A stretch of 28,434 nt of DNA from Acidobacteria bacterium UBA7540 (GCA_002478145.1 DLMI01000166.1:1-28434), one strand, 5' to 3'. Counted from the first letter of the stretch, positions 15,370-23,169 are shown. The notes: generated from the letters alone by a model not told the origin. Numbers and translations are program-made.

Positions 15370-16527
15370 ATGCCAGGCATAATCAAAGAAAGACTCTTCA
15401 CCCCCGGACCAACTCCCCTGCTGATGGAGGCACAGGCGCGCGCGATGGTCGCCAACGTCCACCACCGCACCGAAGCGTTTCGCCAGATCATGCGCGAAAC
15501 CCTGGACCTCCTGAAGTATTATTTCAATACTCAAAACGACGTCCTGATACTGGCCAGCTCCGGCTCAGGGGCGATGGAAGGCGCCGTCTCGAACTTGCTT
15601 TCCCCGGGCGAGCGCGTTTTGGTAGGAACTGCCGGCAAATTCGGCGAGCGCTGGCTGGGCTTGGCTGAAGCTTACGGCATTGAGGCCGTCAAAGTCGAAG
15701 CTCCCTACGGCCACCCCTTGAATGTCAGCGAGATCAAGGAACGGCTGGAGGAGGATGGTGCCTTCCGCGCGGTTTACGTTCAGGCCACCGAAACTTCGAC
15801 CGCCGTGAGCCATGACGTGAAGGCGATCGGTGAGCTGGTCAGGAACTATCCCGGGACCTGCCTGGTTGTGGACGCCATCACCGGCCTCGGCACCACGGAC
15901 CTGAGTCCGGATGAGTGGGGCCTGGACATCGTGATCGGGGGATCGCAAAAGGCCGTCATGATCGCTCCCGGCCTGGCCTTCGCCAGCGTGAGCGAAAAAG
16001 CCTGGAAGATGATCGCGAACTCCAAACTTCCCCGCTACTATTTTGATTTCGCCAAGGAGCGGAAGAACCAGGCAAAAGGTGAGACGAGTTACACTCCGGC
16101 GACGACGCTCATCATCACCCTGCATGCAGCGCTTCAGTACATTAAGCGCATCGGCAGGGAGAACCTGATCGCCAACGCCGCCCTGCTGGCGGAGGCCACG
16201 CGTGAAGCCGCCAAGGCGCTGGGGCTCAAGTTGTTCGCGGCCTCCTCCCCCGCCAACGCCGCCACCGCCGTCTGCGCGCCGGAGGGGATGGATTCGGGCG
16301 CCATCGTCAAGGAGATGCGCAACCGTTTCGGCGCCATCATTGCCAACGGCCAGGGCAGCATGAAAGGCAAGATCTTCCGCCTTGCGCACCTCGGCTATTA
16401 CGACGTTCCTGAGCTGTTCGCTGCGGTGGCCGCTCTCGAGCTCGCACTGCTGAAGCTGGGACAGAAGATCGAGCTGGGCAGCGGCGTCCGCGCCGCCCAG
16501 GAGGTGTACCTCCGACGATGTGGCTAG
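15370..16527 (+). CDS. Class V PLP aminotransferase, probable phosphoserine or serine-glyoxylate type
   Basis: A 385-residue aminotransferase of the alanine-glyoxylate/serine-pyruvate type. The start FTPGPTPL is typical. The cofactor-binding Asp is D168 (VVDAITG) and the Schiff-base lysine is K194 in GGSQKAVM. The substrate region SSGSGAMEGAV (63-73) binds the PLP phosphate. AAGGA lies 9 bp before the ATG. The stop at 16527 is 4 bp before the serA ATG, so the two are in one operon. That context suggests it makes phosphoserine from phosphohydroxypyruvate in place of a classical SerC. A glyoxylate-directed role is the main alternative and cannot be excluded from sequence. Confidence 0.92.
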   Translation: MPGIIKERLFTPGPTPLLMEAQARAMVANVHHRTEAFRQIMRETLDLLKYYFNTQNDVLILASSGSGAMEGAVSNLLSPGERVLVGTAGKFGERWLGLAEAYGIEAVKVEAPYGHPLNVSEIKERLEEDGAFRAVYVQATETSTAVSHDVKAIGELVRNYPGTCLVVDAITGLGTTDLSPDEWGLDIVIGGSQKAVMIAPGLAFASVSEKAWKMIANSKLPRYYFDFAKERKNQAKGETSYTPATTLIITLHAALQYIKRIGRENLIANAALLAEATREAAKALGLKLFAASSPANAATAVCAPEGMDSGAIVKEMRNRFGAIIANGQGSMKGKIFRLAHLGYYDVPELFAAVAALELALLKLGQKIELGSGVRAAQEVYLRRCG

Positions 16528-16531
16528 TATT

Positions 16532-18112
16532 ATGAAAATCCTTATTGCAGATAATGTATCGGAACGGGCCATTGAAGTCCTAAAGGCAGAGAAATCGTGG
16601 AATGTGGTTTTCCTCCCCAAGCAACCGAATGCCTCGCTAACGGAGGAAATCAAAGACGCCGACGCCCTGGTGGTGCGCAGCGCCACGAAAGCGACGGCGG
16701 CGTTGCTGGAGCGGGCCACGCGTTTGCGCGCCATCGGGCGTGCGGGCAGCGGCGTGGACAACGTGGATCTCGACGCCGCGACCAGGAAGGGCATCGTGGT
16801 GATGAACACGCCGGGCGGCAATGCCGTCAGCGTGGCCGAGCACACCCTGGGATTGCTCCTGGCCTTGGCGAGGCGCATCCCGGAGGCTGACCGCCTGCTC
16901 AAAGAGGGCAAGTGGGAGAAGAAAAAGCTCACCGGCATCGAGCTGCGCTCGAAGACCCTCGGCTTGGCGGGCTTCGGCAACATCGGGCGTGAAGTAGCGC
17001 GCCTGGCGCAAGCTTTCGGTATGACGGTTCTCGCCACAGACCCTTTTGTTTCTTCCCGGCTGGCGCAGGATCAGGGCGTCAAGCTGGTGTCGCTTGAGGA
17101 ACTGTTGAAGGAGAGCGACTTCCTGAGCCTGCACGCGGCGGTGACGGCGGAGAGCCGTCACCTGCTCAACGCCAAAACGCTGGCTCTTGCCAAACCCGGC
17201 CTGCGCATCGTGAACTGCGCCCGGGGAGAGTTAATCAACGAGGCGGATCTGTTCGCGGCCCTTGAAAGCGGTCAGGTGGGGGCCGCCGGGCTGGACGTGT
17301 TTGAGACCGAGCCGCCCAAGGACCCGCGCTTGGTGAACCACCCGCACGTCATCGCCACGCCACACATCGCAGGCTCTACGGAAGAGGCGCAGGAAATTGT
17401 GGGCATCCGAATCGCGGAACAGATCCGCGACTACCTCCTGCTGGGCGTGCCGCGCAACGCCGTCAACATGCCGACCATCTCGCCTGAGGAGTATCAGAAG
17501 CTTAAACCTTACCTTCAGCTCGGCGAGAACCTGGGCACCTTCTTGGCGCAGGTTGCCGGCGAGCGGATCAGCGAGGTCAGCATCAGCTACGATGGCGGGC
17601 TGGCGGAACTCAATACGCACCTGGTAAAGAACGCCGTACTGAAAGGCATCCTGAAAAAGGCCCTCTCGGATCGAGTGAACATCGTCAATGCCGGAACACT
17701 GGCGCAGGCGCGGGGCCTCGAGGTGTTGGAGCTCCGCAGCGCCCGCCGTGCGGCCTTCTCCCATTCGCTCGGACTGGACCTGCGTACGGAAACCGGGTCG
17801 GCCAGTGCGCTTGCCATGGTGGGCCTGCGTGGGAACTTGCGGATTCTGGGCATCAACGAGCTCGATATCGAGGCCCCACTCGAGGGCATTCACATCTACA
17901 TTCGTAATCAGGACGTGCCGGGCGTCATCGGGCGCATCGGCACCATCCTGGGCGACCACAAAATCAACATCGCCAATTTCGCTCTCGGGCGGGAACTTCA
18001 GGGCGGCGAAGCGGTGGGGTTAGTTCAGGTTGATGATCACGTCCCCGATGAAGTGCTCGCCGAGATCCGCTCCATCCCGGCCATTCGGGTTGCACGCGTG
18101 GTCGAAATCTGA
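16532..18112 (+). CDS. serA: D-3-phosphoglycerate dehydrogenase
   Basis: A 526-residue enzyme that oxidises 3-phosphoglycerate with NAD+, the first step of serine synthesis. The Rossmann motif GFGNIG is at 147-152; the catalytic trio is R231 (NCARGEL), E260 (FETEPP) and H278 (TPHIAGS). The long form is complete: an intervening domain at about 315-445 and a C-terminal ACT domain at about 455-526 (PGVIGRIGTILGDHKINIAN) that usually mediates serine feedback. ATG at 16532 is preferred over an in-frame GTG at 16520, because the encoded start MKILIADNVSERAIE fits the family. No clear Shine-Dalgarno is seen; coupling to the upstream stop is likely. Confidence 0.96.
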   Translation: MKILIADNVSERAIEVLKAEKSWNVVFLPKQPNASLTEEIKDADALVVRSATKATAALLERATRLRAIGRAGSGVDNVDLDAATRKGIVVMNTPGGNAVSVAEHTLGLLLALARRIPEADRLLKEGKWEKKKLTGIELRSKTLGLAGFGNIGREVARLAQAFGMTVLATDPFVSSRLAQDQGVKLVSLEELLKESDFLSLHAAVTAESRHLLNAKTLALAKPGLRIVNCARGELINEADLFAALESGQVGAAGLDVFETEPPKDPRLVNHPHVIATPHIAGSTEEAQEIVGIRIAEQIRDYLLLGVPRNAVNMPTISPEEYQKLKPYLQLGENLGTFLAQVAGERISEVSISYDGGLAELNTHLVKNAVLKGILKKALSDRVNIVNAGTLAQARGLEVLELRSARRAAFSHSLGLDLRTETGSASALAMVGLRGNLRILGINELDIEAPLEGIHIYIRNQDVPGVIGRIGTILGDHKINIANFALGRELQGGEAVGLVQVDDHVPDEVLAEIRSIPAIRVARVVEI

Positions 18113-18117
18113 CGGGC

Positions 18118-18205
18118 AGTGGCTAGTGGTTAGTGGGTAGTGGTAGTGGCTAGAGTTTAGTGCCTGGTGGTCAGTGGTTTTACTAGCCACTAACCACTAG
18201 CCACT
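18118..18205. repeat. Inverted repeat with perfect 19-bp low-complexity arms
   Basis: The arm agtggctagtggttagtgg at 18118-18136 is the exact reverse complement of 18187-18205. The loop holds more degenerate agtgg units. It lies 6 bp after the serA stop and ends 6 bp before the next start. A transcribed stem could end the serA message, but there is no T run. Confidence 0.85.
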
Positions 18206-18211
18206 TCTTCT

Positions 18212-18691
18212 ATGAATGTCTGGGTCTTCAAAATCAATACAAAACGCGGCTGGGAATTTGACCAGTATTTCCGCTCCCGCGCTCGCGGCGTGTATGAACT
18301 GGGCGACGAAGGCTGGATACGCAGCGCCTCGAGTTTGCGCTATATCCGCGAGGAAGTGAACCGTGGAGACCTCTTCTTTTGCTACGAGGTGGACCGCAAG
18401 TGGATTGTGGGAGTGGCGCGGGCGGCTTCGGACGGGCGCGACACCGGCATGGGCTCGCTACTCGATTTCTGCCCGCCCCGCGAAGCCGTGCGCCTCAAGA
18501 ATCCCCTGGTGCGGCATCCCGACCTCGATCACATTCTGGCTTTCAGCCCGCAGCGCGGGCGCGGCACCGTCCAGAAGATCGACCGGGATGAATTCGTCCG
18601 CCTCCGTCGCCTCATGCTGCGCAAGAACCCCGAACAGGCGGAAGCCCTGCGACGGCTCCTCGGCGCGAGCGGTTCTCACATCCCGCGGTAA
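18212..18691 (+). CDS. EVE-domain (PUA-like) protein
   Basis: A 159-residue single-domain protein. MNVWVFKINTKRGWEFD, GDLFFCYEVDRKWIVGVARA (about 52-71) and the following DPxR-like segment match the EVE fold, a PUA-related domain that binds modified bases in DNA or RNA. EVE proteins occur near restriction and other defence genes as well as alone. The start ATG has no strong ribosome binding site because the inverted repeat abuts it. Its last 16 bp overlap tail-to-tail with the RelE/ParE toxin gene on the other strand. The ligand is unknown. Confidence 0.78.
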   Translation: MNVWVFKINTKRGWEFDQYFRSRARGVYELGDEGWIRSASSLRYIREEVNRGDLFFCYEVDRKWIVGVARAASDGRDTGMGSLLDFCPPREAVRLKNPLVRHPDLDHILAFSPQRGRGTVQKIDRDEFVRLRRLMLRKNPEQAEALRRLLGASGSHIPR

Positions 18692-18942
18692 GCCTCGCGC
18701 CGGTGGCGGACGTAATGAACAGTCATAATTCCCGCGCTTGAATCGACCTCGTAGACAATTCGGTAATCACCAGCGCGCACTCGATACATCCTTCCGGTGG
18801 AGACGAGTTTGGCAAAACCGGGTGGGAAGGGATTCGCTGCGAGGGAGTCGATGCGCAACATCACCCGGGAAACAGTCCCCTTGGGGAGGTTGCGAAGGTC
18901 CTTTTCAACGGATGGCTTAAAGCGGACGCTATAGGATGCCAT
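18676..18942 (-). CDS. RelE/ParE-family toxin
   Basis: An 88-residue protein with the compact RelE/ParE fold: YSVRFKPSVEKDLRNLP at the start, a middle LVSTGRMYRVRAGDYRIVYE, and a basic end VRHRREAYRGM. Conserved Arg residues in RVRAGDYRIVY and the C-terminal RHRR region fit an mRNA interferase of RelE type more than ParE. Its ATG (18942) overlaps the antitoxin gene by 14 bp, giving coupled translation. Its 3' end overlaps the EVE gene. Confidence 0.88.
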   Translation of the reverse strand: MASYSVRFKPSVEKDLRNLPKGTVSRVMLRIDSLAANPFPPGFAKLVSTGRMYRVRAGDYRIVYEVDSSAGIMTVHYVRHRREAYRGM

Positions 18943-19120
18943 GTGCCTTGAGCCGTCGTTTCATTTCCTGGAGACCAACGGGTTCTTCTTGCCGGCGCTC
19001 AGCGACGACGGCGAGGTCATGCAAGTCTTCAAGGAGCTTCTTGTACTTGGCAACGGGAAGGACGACCGCCGTCTTTTTCCCCCCTTCGTCCACCAAGAAT
19101 TGTTGCTTGAGTGCCCCCAT
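18929..19120 (-). CDS. Small antitoxin of the RelE/ParE-like pair
   Basis: A 63-residue protein upstream of the toxin. GGKKTAVVLPVAKYKKLLED resembles the N-terminal part of Phd/YefM-like antitoxins (a strand followed by a helix), and the C-terminal EEPVGLQEMKRRLKAHGIL is a helix of the kind that wraps the toxin. AAGGAGG lies 7 bp before the ATG at 19120, a very strong ribosome binding site fitting the need for excess antitoxin. The gene is shorter than most YefM proteins. Autoregulation is expected but no operator was identified. Confidence 0.8.
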   Translation of the reverse strand: MGALKQQFLVDEGGKKTAVVLPVAKYKKLLEDLHDLAVVAERRQEEPVGLQEMKRRLKAHGIL

Positions 19121-19150
19121 TGTCAGCCTCCTTTAACCCCCAAACCTGGT

Positions 19151-19897
19151 TTACAAGCGATTGATTACACTGGCAAGATACCCCGCCCCAAAGCCGTTAT
19201 CAATATTCACCACGCAGACGTTGGGAGAGCAGCTATTGAGCATGCCGAGCAGCGCCGCGAGGCCTCGGAAGCTGGCCCCATATCCCACGCTCGAGGGGAC
19301 GGCGATGACGGGCGCGCTCACCATGCCGCCCACCACGCTGGGCAGCGCGCCTTCCATACCCGCCACGCAAACGATCACGCGCGCTTCGCGCAGGTGCCGG
19401 CTCTCCCCCAACAGCCGATGGATGCCCGCCACGCCAACGTCGTAGAGCGGCTCGACGCGATTCCCCATGATATCGGCGGTGACGAGCGCTTCTTCCGCAA
19501 CCGGGATGTCGGAGGTGCCCGCGCAAACCACCACGATTTTCCCTTTGCCTCGAACCTTGCGCTCGCGGCGGAACGTGATGGCCCCGCAGAGTTCGTGGAA
19601 CTTCGCCGTCTTATCCAGTTTGCTCACACGCTCAAACAGCCCCGCGTCGCCACGTGTCATCAGGATGTTGTGCCGGTTCAGCAGCATACGACGAACAATT
19701 CCTTCCACGTGGGCAGGGTCTTTACCACGGGCGAAAATCACTTCCGGGAATCCCTGGCGAAGGGATCGGTGATGGTCAATCTTGGCATAACCCAGGTCTT
19801 CGTAGGGCAATTTGCGCAGGCGCTCGAGCGCCCCTTCCACGCTCAGCTTCCCTCGCCGGACCTGCTGGAGCATTTGCGTGATCTCTTCAGGAGTCAA
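19151..19897 (-). CDS. larB: Nickel-pincer cofactor biosynthesis protein LarB
   Basis: A 248-residue LarB, the usual length. LarB carboxylates the pyridinium ring of nicotinic acid adenine dinucleotide and hydrolyses it, the first step to the nickel-pincer nucleotide. The C-terminal half has the PurE-like fold ([30 protein letters not shown]). The start is TTG at 19897, because GGAGG lies 5 bp before it and the family N-terminus [13 protein letters not shown] follows; the nearby ATG is out of frame. larC, larE and a lactate racemase are not in the window. It lies 30 bp downstream of the antitoxin start, on the same strand but upstream in transcription order. Confidence 0.93.
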   Translation of the reverse strand: MTPEEITQMLQQVRRGKLSVEGALERLRKLPYEDLGYAKIDHHRSLRQGFPEVIFARGKDPAHVEGIVRRMLLNRHNILMTRGDAGLFERVSKLDKTAKFHELCGAITFRRERKVRGKGKIVVVCAGTSDIPVAEEALVTADIMGNRVEPLYDVGVAGIHRLLGESRHLREARVIVCVAGMEGALPSVVGGMVSAPVIAVPSSVGYGASFRGLAALLGMLNSCSPNVCVVNIDNGFGAGYLASVINRL

Positions 19898-19949
19898 TCT
19901 CTCCTCCCATGCCTTCGTTTTGCAGTAGGTGGGAATCGGTAGGGGGCAG

Positions 19950-20004
19950 GTGGTAGATGGTAGGTGGGGAAAAACTCCCCAAACTACCGCCTACGATCTA
20001 CCAC
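19950..20004. repeat. Inverted repeat with inner hairpin upstream of larB
   Basis: Arms gtggtagatggtaggtgg (19950-19967) and 19987-20004 pair at 16 of 18 positions; inside, GGGGA/TCCCC (19966-19970 with 19976-19980) closes on an AAAAC loop. It lies in the 326-bp gap 19898-20223, which also holds the repeats and promoter described next and no gene. Confidence 0.75.
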
Positions 20005-20107
20005 ATCCTGACCGCCGATCGCTGAAGGTCCGTCGCGGTGCAAAAAGACACCGCTGGAATCCACCCTGAAGAAGTATATCAGGTAGAAGGCAGGTGCACA
20101 CTTCCTG

Positions 20108-20148
20108 TGCCAAATTCCGGTGTCCAAATTCCGGTGTCCAAATTCCGG
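20108..20148 (+). repeat. Three tandem 14-bp repeats upstream of a promoter
   Basis: The unit tgtccaaattccgg occurs at 20121-20134 and 20135-20148 exactly, and at 20108-20120 with one base missing (tgccaaattccgg). The array ends exactly at the -35 box of the following promoter, the position expected of an activator or repressor site. The 14-bp period is not a whole number of helical turns. Confidence 0.8.
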
Positions 20149-20176
20149 TTGCGAACGAGTCGGTGGGGTGTATACT
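20149..20176 (+). promoter_or_regulatory. Sigma-70 promoter of the helical-repeat membrane protein
   Basis: TTGCGA at 20149-20154, a 16-bp spacer, and TATACT at 20171-20176 (5 of 6). Transcription would start near 20183, about 40 nt before the ATG. Confidence 0.55.
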
Positions 20177-20223
20177 GCCTTAGATTGGGGTGCCCAAAAA
20201 GGAATTACGGCTGAGGAGCCATT

Positions 20224-21147
20224 ATGAGCCGGTCGCCGAAGGAGCCCGTGAGTGTTTCTGTTATTGCCGCCATCATGTATGTTCTCCTCTCATTGATGGA
20301 GAAAAAAGCGGCCACATCGCCTGCCATCATGCAATTACTCCATGACTCAGCTCAGGTGGCCTTCTATGTCGCTGTAGGTGCGGTCTTGGTCGGACTCATG
20401 GTTGGGGCCATCGGCAAGCGCTTGGCGCCGGTGATCCGGGATAGCTTGAGCGAGCTCAGCCGGGACCTGGCACGGCAGGTAGGAATAGGAATTCGCGAGG
20501 GTTTTGGCATCCTCCGAACTGCGGTCTCAAATCTGACCCCGGTTTACTCGCAGACTTTTGAGCAGATCAAGAAAACCGCCGAGAACTCCCTGGAACCACG
20601 GGAGGAAAATGAGATCGCCAAGTTGCTGCTTTCCAATGACAAAGGGGACTTAGAGCGAGCGGCGGTTATTCTGGCGCGACGGCAGATTGCTGATTCTAAT
20701 TATGTCCGGACAATCAAGAATTACACAACTCTGGCCTACAAATTCTGGTCGATTGGTTTGCCCACCCCTGCCATTGACTCCGCCCAAAAAGGTTTGGACC
20801 TCGCGGCCACTGCCGCCAAGGCGCAGGGGGTTGTAGCGAACAGCCAGAAACTACCGGAGCTCGAAAGCGCACTCAAGAATGGCCTGGCCTACTATTACGC
20901 AGAAACCGGCAAGGCAGAATTCGAGGACTTGGCCCGGCAATACGCCGCTGAGTCGCTCGCCTCCCAGCCCCAAAAATGGGAAATGATGGATACGCAAGGA
21001 TTTGTCTGGATTGTTTACGGAAAAACCAAAGAAGAAGTCAAGAAGGGATTGAAAATGTGCGGCGATGCCTGGGCCCTTGGACTACCCGATGAGGCGTATC
21101 ATCGCGACTCCGAGAGAGCATTCGCGCGGCTCAAAGCATTCGATTAG
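20224..21147 (+). CDS. Membrane-anchored alpha-helical repeat protein, function unknown
   Basis: A 307-residue protein. Two hydrophobic segments at about 9-25 and 45-66 (VAFYVAVGAVLVGLMVGAI) anchor it as a hairpin. Then comes an amphipathic, possibly coiled-coil stretch (IRDSLSELSRDLARQVGIGI), and from about 130 a helical region with TPR-like spacing (RAAVILARRQIADSNYVRTI, NYTTLAYKFWSIGLPTPAID, GLAYYYAETGKAEFEDLARQ). GAGGAG about 6 bp upstream supports the ATG. I do not recognise the family; a scaffold role is the most that can be suggested. It has its own promoter with tandem repeats upstream. Confidence 0.75.
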   Translation: MSRSPKEPVSVSVIAAIMYVLLSLMEKKAATSPAIMQLLHDSAQVAFYVAVGAVLVGLMVGAIGKRLAPVIRDSLSELSRDLARQVGIGIREGFGILRTAVSNLTPVYSQTFEQIKKTAENSLEPREENEIAKLLLSNDKGDLERAAVILARRQIADSNYVRTIKNYTTLAYKFWSIGLPTPAIDSAQKGLDLAATAAKAQGVVANSQKLPELESALKNGLAYYYAETGKAEFEDLARQYAAESLASQPQKWEMMDTQGFVWIVYGKTKEEVKKGLKMCGDAWALGLPDEAYHRDSERAFARLKAFD

Positions 21148-21274
21148 AGTGCGCGCCTTCGATTTGGATCCATCGGTTCCGGCGTAGGGACGTAATTCAT
21201 CTTAAAACCTCACTTGCTAGCATAGCGGAACTGCAAGACGATGTCAACCGCTAAATCGAGACTGTCACACTTTC

Positions 21275-21303
21275 TTGACTTCGCGGAAAACACTCACTAA
21301 CAT
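21275..21303 (+). promoter_or_regulatory. Promoter placing transcription start at the ubiX ATG
   Basis: TTGACT at 21275-21280 (5 of 6), a 17-bp spacer, and TAACAT at 21298-21303 (4 of 6). The ATG of ubiX begins at 21311, 7 bp after the -10 box, so the transcript would be leaderless. The absence of a Shine-Dalgarno there fits this. Confidence 0.5.
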
Positions 21304-21310
21304 CCCTTTG

Positions 21311-21949
21311 ATGCTCCCCTCGGAATCACCCCTCGGCAAAAGCGTGATCCTCGGAGTGACAGGCGCCAGCGGGGCCATTTTCGCCCGCCGGATGTTCCAA
21401 CTGCTCGAGGCGGATAATCGGGTGGCGAGAATACACTTGGTTATCTCCGGCAGTGGGCTCAAGGTCATGCGTGAGGAACTGGACCTGGATGTTACGCGAT
21501 CCTCGGAAATCCCCTCTGCCCTGGCCGGTCAGCCCGTGACGAAGACCGTTTACTTGCTGGACTCTGACATCGGCGCCAGCATCGCCAGTGGGTCGTATCC
21601 CGTGGATGGCATGGTGGTGATCCCCTGCACCACCGGCTGCCTGGCGCAAATCGCCAATGGCATTTCTGAGACGCTCATCGAGCGTGCCGCAGACGTTTGC
21701 CTGAAGGAAGGTCACAAGGTTGTGCTGGCTGTACGCGACGCCCCCTTCAGTCGGATTCACCTGAAGAACATGTTGCGTGCCCAGGCCGCAGGCGCAGCGA
21801 TTTTCCCCATCATTCCTTCTTTCTATCACCGGCCAAAGACTATCGACGATCTCGTCACCCAATTCTGCTGCCGGGTACTTGCGCTCCTGGGGCTCGAACA
21901 GGCGGACCAGTTCCGATGGATGGGAGAGAAGCTCGGGGCTGGGGGCTAG
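21311..21949 (+). CDS. ubiX: UbiX-family flavin prenyltransferase
   Basis: A 212-residue flavoprotein that joins a dimethylallyl group to reduced FMN, making the prenyl-FMN used by UbiD-type decarboxylases. The start VILGVTGASGAIFARRM holds the flavin-phosphate loop; later motifs are PCTTGCLAQIANGISETLIE and the conserved VRDAPFSRIHLKNM and PSFYHRP. ATG at 21311 is chosen over an in-frame TTG at 21275, since the TTG is part of the -35 box and the family usually begins close to the flavin motif. With MqnP and MqnE nearby, it probably serves the decarboxylation step of the futalosine menaquinone pathway (called MqnM in that setting). No ubiD-like gene is in the window. Confidence 0.93.
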   Translation: MLPSESPLGKSVILGVTGASGAIFARRMFQLLEADNRVARIHLVISGSGLKVMREELDLDVTRSSEIPSALAGQPVTKTVYLLDSDIGASIASGSYPVDGMVVIPCTTGCLAQIANGISETLIERAADVCLKEGHKVVLAVRDAPFSRIHLKNMLRAQAAGAAIFPIIPSFYHRPKTIDDLVTQFCCRVLALLGLEQADQFRWMGEKLGAGG

Positions 21950-21963
21950 GGGCTCGTGACGTG

Positions 21964-22410
21964 ATGCTTCGGCTGTTCATTTTGCTGCTTTCTCTGGGCG
22001 GGCTTGCGGACGCCCTCTATTTCACCTTGGCGTATTACGGGCGCATCCGGAAAGCGCGCTGGGTGCCTGAAATCTTCTGCGCGCGGGAGGATTCGAGCTG
22101 CGTCACCGTCGTGCGCACGCCTTACGCGCGTGTCTTCGGCGTGCCCAATTCGCTTCTTGGCATCGTCTATTACGTACTCCTGCTCGTCTGGACCATGTTC
22201 GTTCCTCGCCATGTGAGCATTTCAGGCTACGTCTTGAGACCGTTCGAAAACCTGGGGCTTTTGTTACTGGGCGCGAGCCTCTCCTCTGTCGTACTCGGCT
22301 TTTATCTGATTCATGCGCTTCGTCGGGTCTTGCACACTCACTGCCCGCTCTGCTACGCCGCGCATGCCATCAACCTCATTCTTTTCGTGCTGTTGATTTT
22401 CGTTTCCTAG
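21964..22410 (+). CDS. VKOR-family (vitamin K epoxide reductase-like) membrane oxidase
   Basis: A 148-residue protein with four hydrophobic segments. C39 and C46 (CAREDSSC) form the loop pair and C127-x-x-C130 (CPLC) the active-site pair near the quinone. FGVPNSLLGIVYY is a typical family segment. Bacterial VKOR homologues replace DsbB: they oxidise a thioredoxin-like partner and pass the electrons to quinone. The partner is not fused here, and no DsbA-like gene is adjacent. The frame is open far upstream, but the ATG at 21964, 14 bp after the ubiX stop, begins the first membrane segment. Lying within quinone-synthesis genes, it probably uses the menaquinone they make. Confidence 0.88.
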   Translation: MLRLFILLLSLGGLADALYFTLAYYGRIRKARWVPEIFCAREDSSCVTVVRTPYARVFGVPNSLLGIVYYVLLLVWTMFVPRHVSISGYVLRPFENLGLLLLGASLSSVVLGFYLIHALRRVLHTHCPLCYAAHAINLILFVLLIFVS

Positions 22411-22504
22411 TCCGTCGTTCAAACGGCGCTACGGGTGTACAATGTCTCCCCGTCATGAACTCGACGCCTTCGCACAGATTTCGAATGCAAGGGAAAGGAC
22501 TCTT

Positions 22505-23161
22505 ATGCCAAAGCACGTGTTGCGTCGATTTGGTTTGGTAATGCTTACGCTCATCGCCTGCGCAACTCTAGCCGTGGCGCAGGAACTGAACCCAGTCCCC
22601 CTTCCGCCGCCGCAAACTTCCGGGGGCAGACCGTTGATGCAAGTCCTGAAGGATCGACACACTACGCGGGAATTCAGCAGTCAAAAACTTCCCCCGCAGG
22701 TGCTTTCCAATCTGCTCTGGGCAGCCTTCGGAGTGAATCGGCCAGACTCCGGCAAGCGCACCGCGCCCTCGGCCATGAATTGGCAGGAAATTGATATCTA
22801 CGTGGCGACACAGGACGGCCTTTACCTTTACGATGCCAAGGGCAACGCTCTAGATCCGGTTTTGGCGCAGGATGTTCGCGGGGCAACCGGCCAGCAACCC
22901 TTCGTTAAAGAAGCGCCCGTTAATCTCCTCTATGTGGCCGATCTGGCAAAGACCGGAAGAGCGGGCGGCGAGGACCAGACCCTGTACACGGCTGCCGACA
23001 CGGGCTTCATCGCCCAGAACGTGTACCTTTTTTGCGCTTCCGAAGGACTGGCTGCGGTCGTCCGGGGCAGCGTCGATCGGGCGGCCTTGGCAAAACTGAT
23101 AAAGCTCCGCCCCGACCAAAAAATCATCCTGGCCCAGACCGTCGGATATCCGAAAAAGTGA
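22505..23161 (+). CDS. SagB-type nitroreductase family protein, exported
   Basis: A 218-residue flavin-dependent oxidoreductase-like protein. A signal peptide occupies about 1-25 (LVMLTLIACATLAVAQ), so it probably acts outside the cytoplasm. The FMN-binding start RHTTREFSSQKLP, the region LLWAAFGVNRPDSGKRTAPSA, and GFIAQNVYLFCASEGLAAVV are typical of the SagB/ThcOx branch. AAGGA 5 bp before the ATG at 22505 decides the start; a longer frame from 22442 lacks a site. The substrate is unknown. Exported nitroreductases are uncommon, because flavin loading is normally cytoplasmic and the signal here is Sec-like rather than Tat. Confidence 0.88.
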   Translation: MPKHVLRRFGLVMLTLIACATLAVAQELNPVPLPPPQTSGGRPLMQVLKDRHTTREFSSQKLPPQVLSNLLWAAFGVNRPDSGKRTAPSAMNWQEIDIYVATQDGLYLYDAKGNALDPVLAQDVRGATGQQPFVKEAPVNLLYVADLAKTGRAGGEDQTLYTAADTGFIAQNVYLFCASEGLAAVVRGSVDRAALAKLIKLRPDQKIILAQTVGYPKK

Positions 23162-23169
23162 GTACGGAT

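Noticed and set aside
15565..17037. 490-codon minus-strand frame across the aminotransferase and serA
   Set aside because: Spans two well-supported genes in antisense; Arg/Ser-rich composition typical of shadow frames.
18118..18205. The inverted repeat after serA as a rho-independent terminator
   Set aside because: The arms are far apart and no U tract follows; a role in ending transcripts remains possible but unproven.
18941..19942. 333-codon plus-strand frame opposite the antitoxin and larB
   Set aside because: Antisense of two identified genes; His/Ala/Arg-rich and without a family match.
20108..20148. CRISPR-like short repeats
   Set aside because: Units are contiguous 14-bp tandem repeats without spacers.
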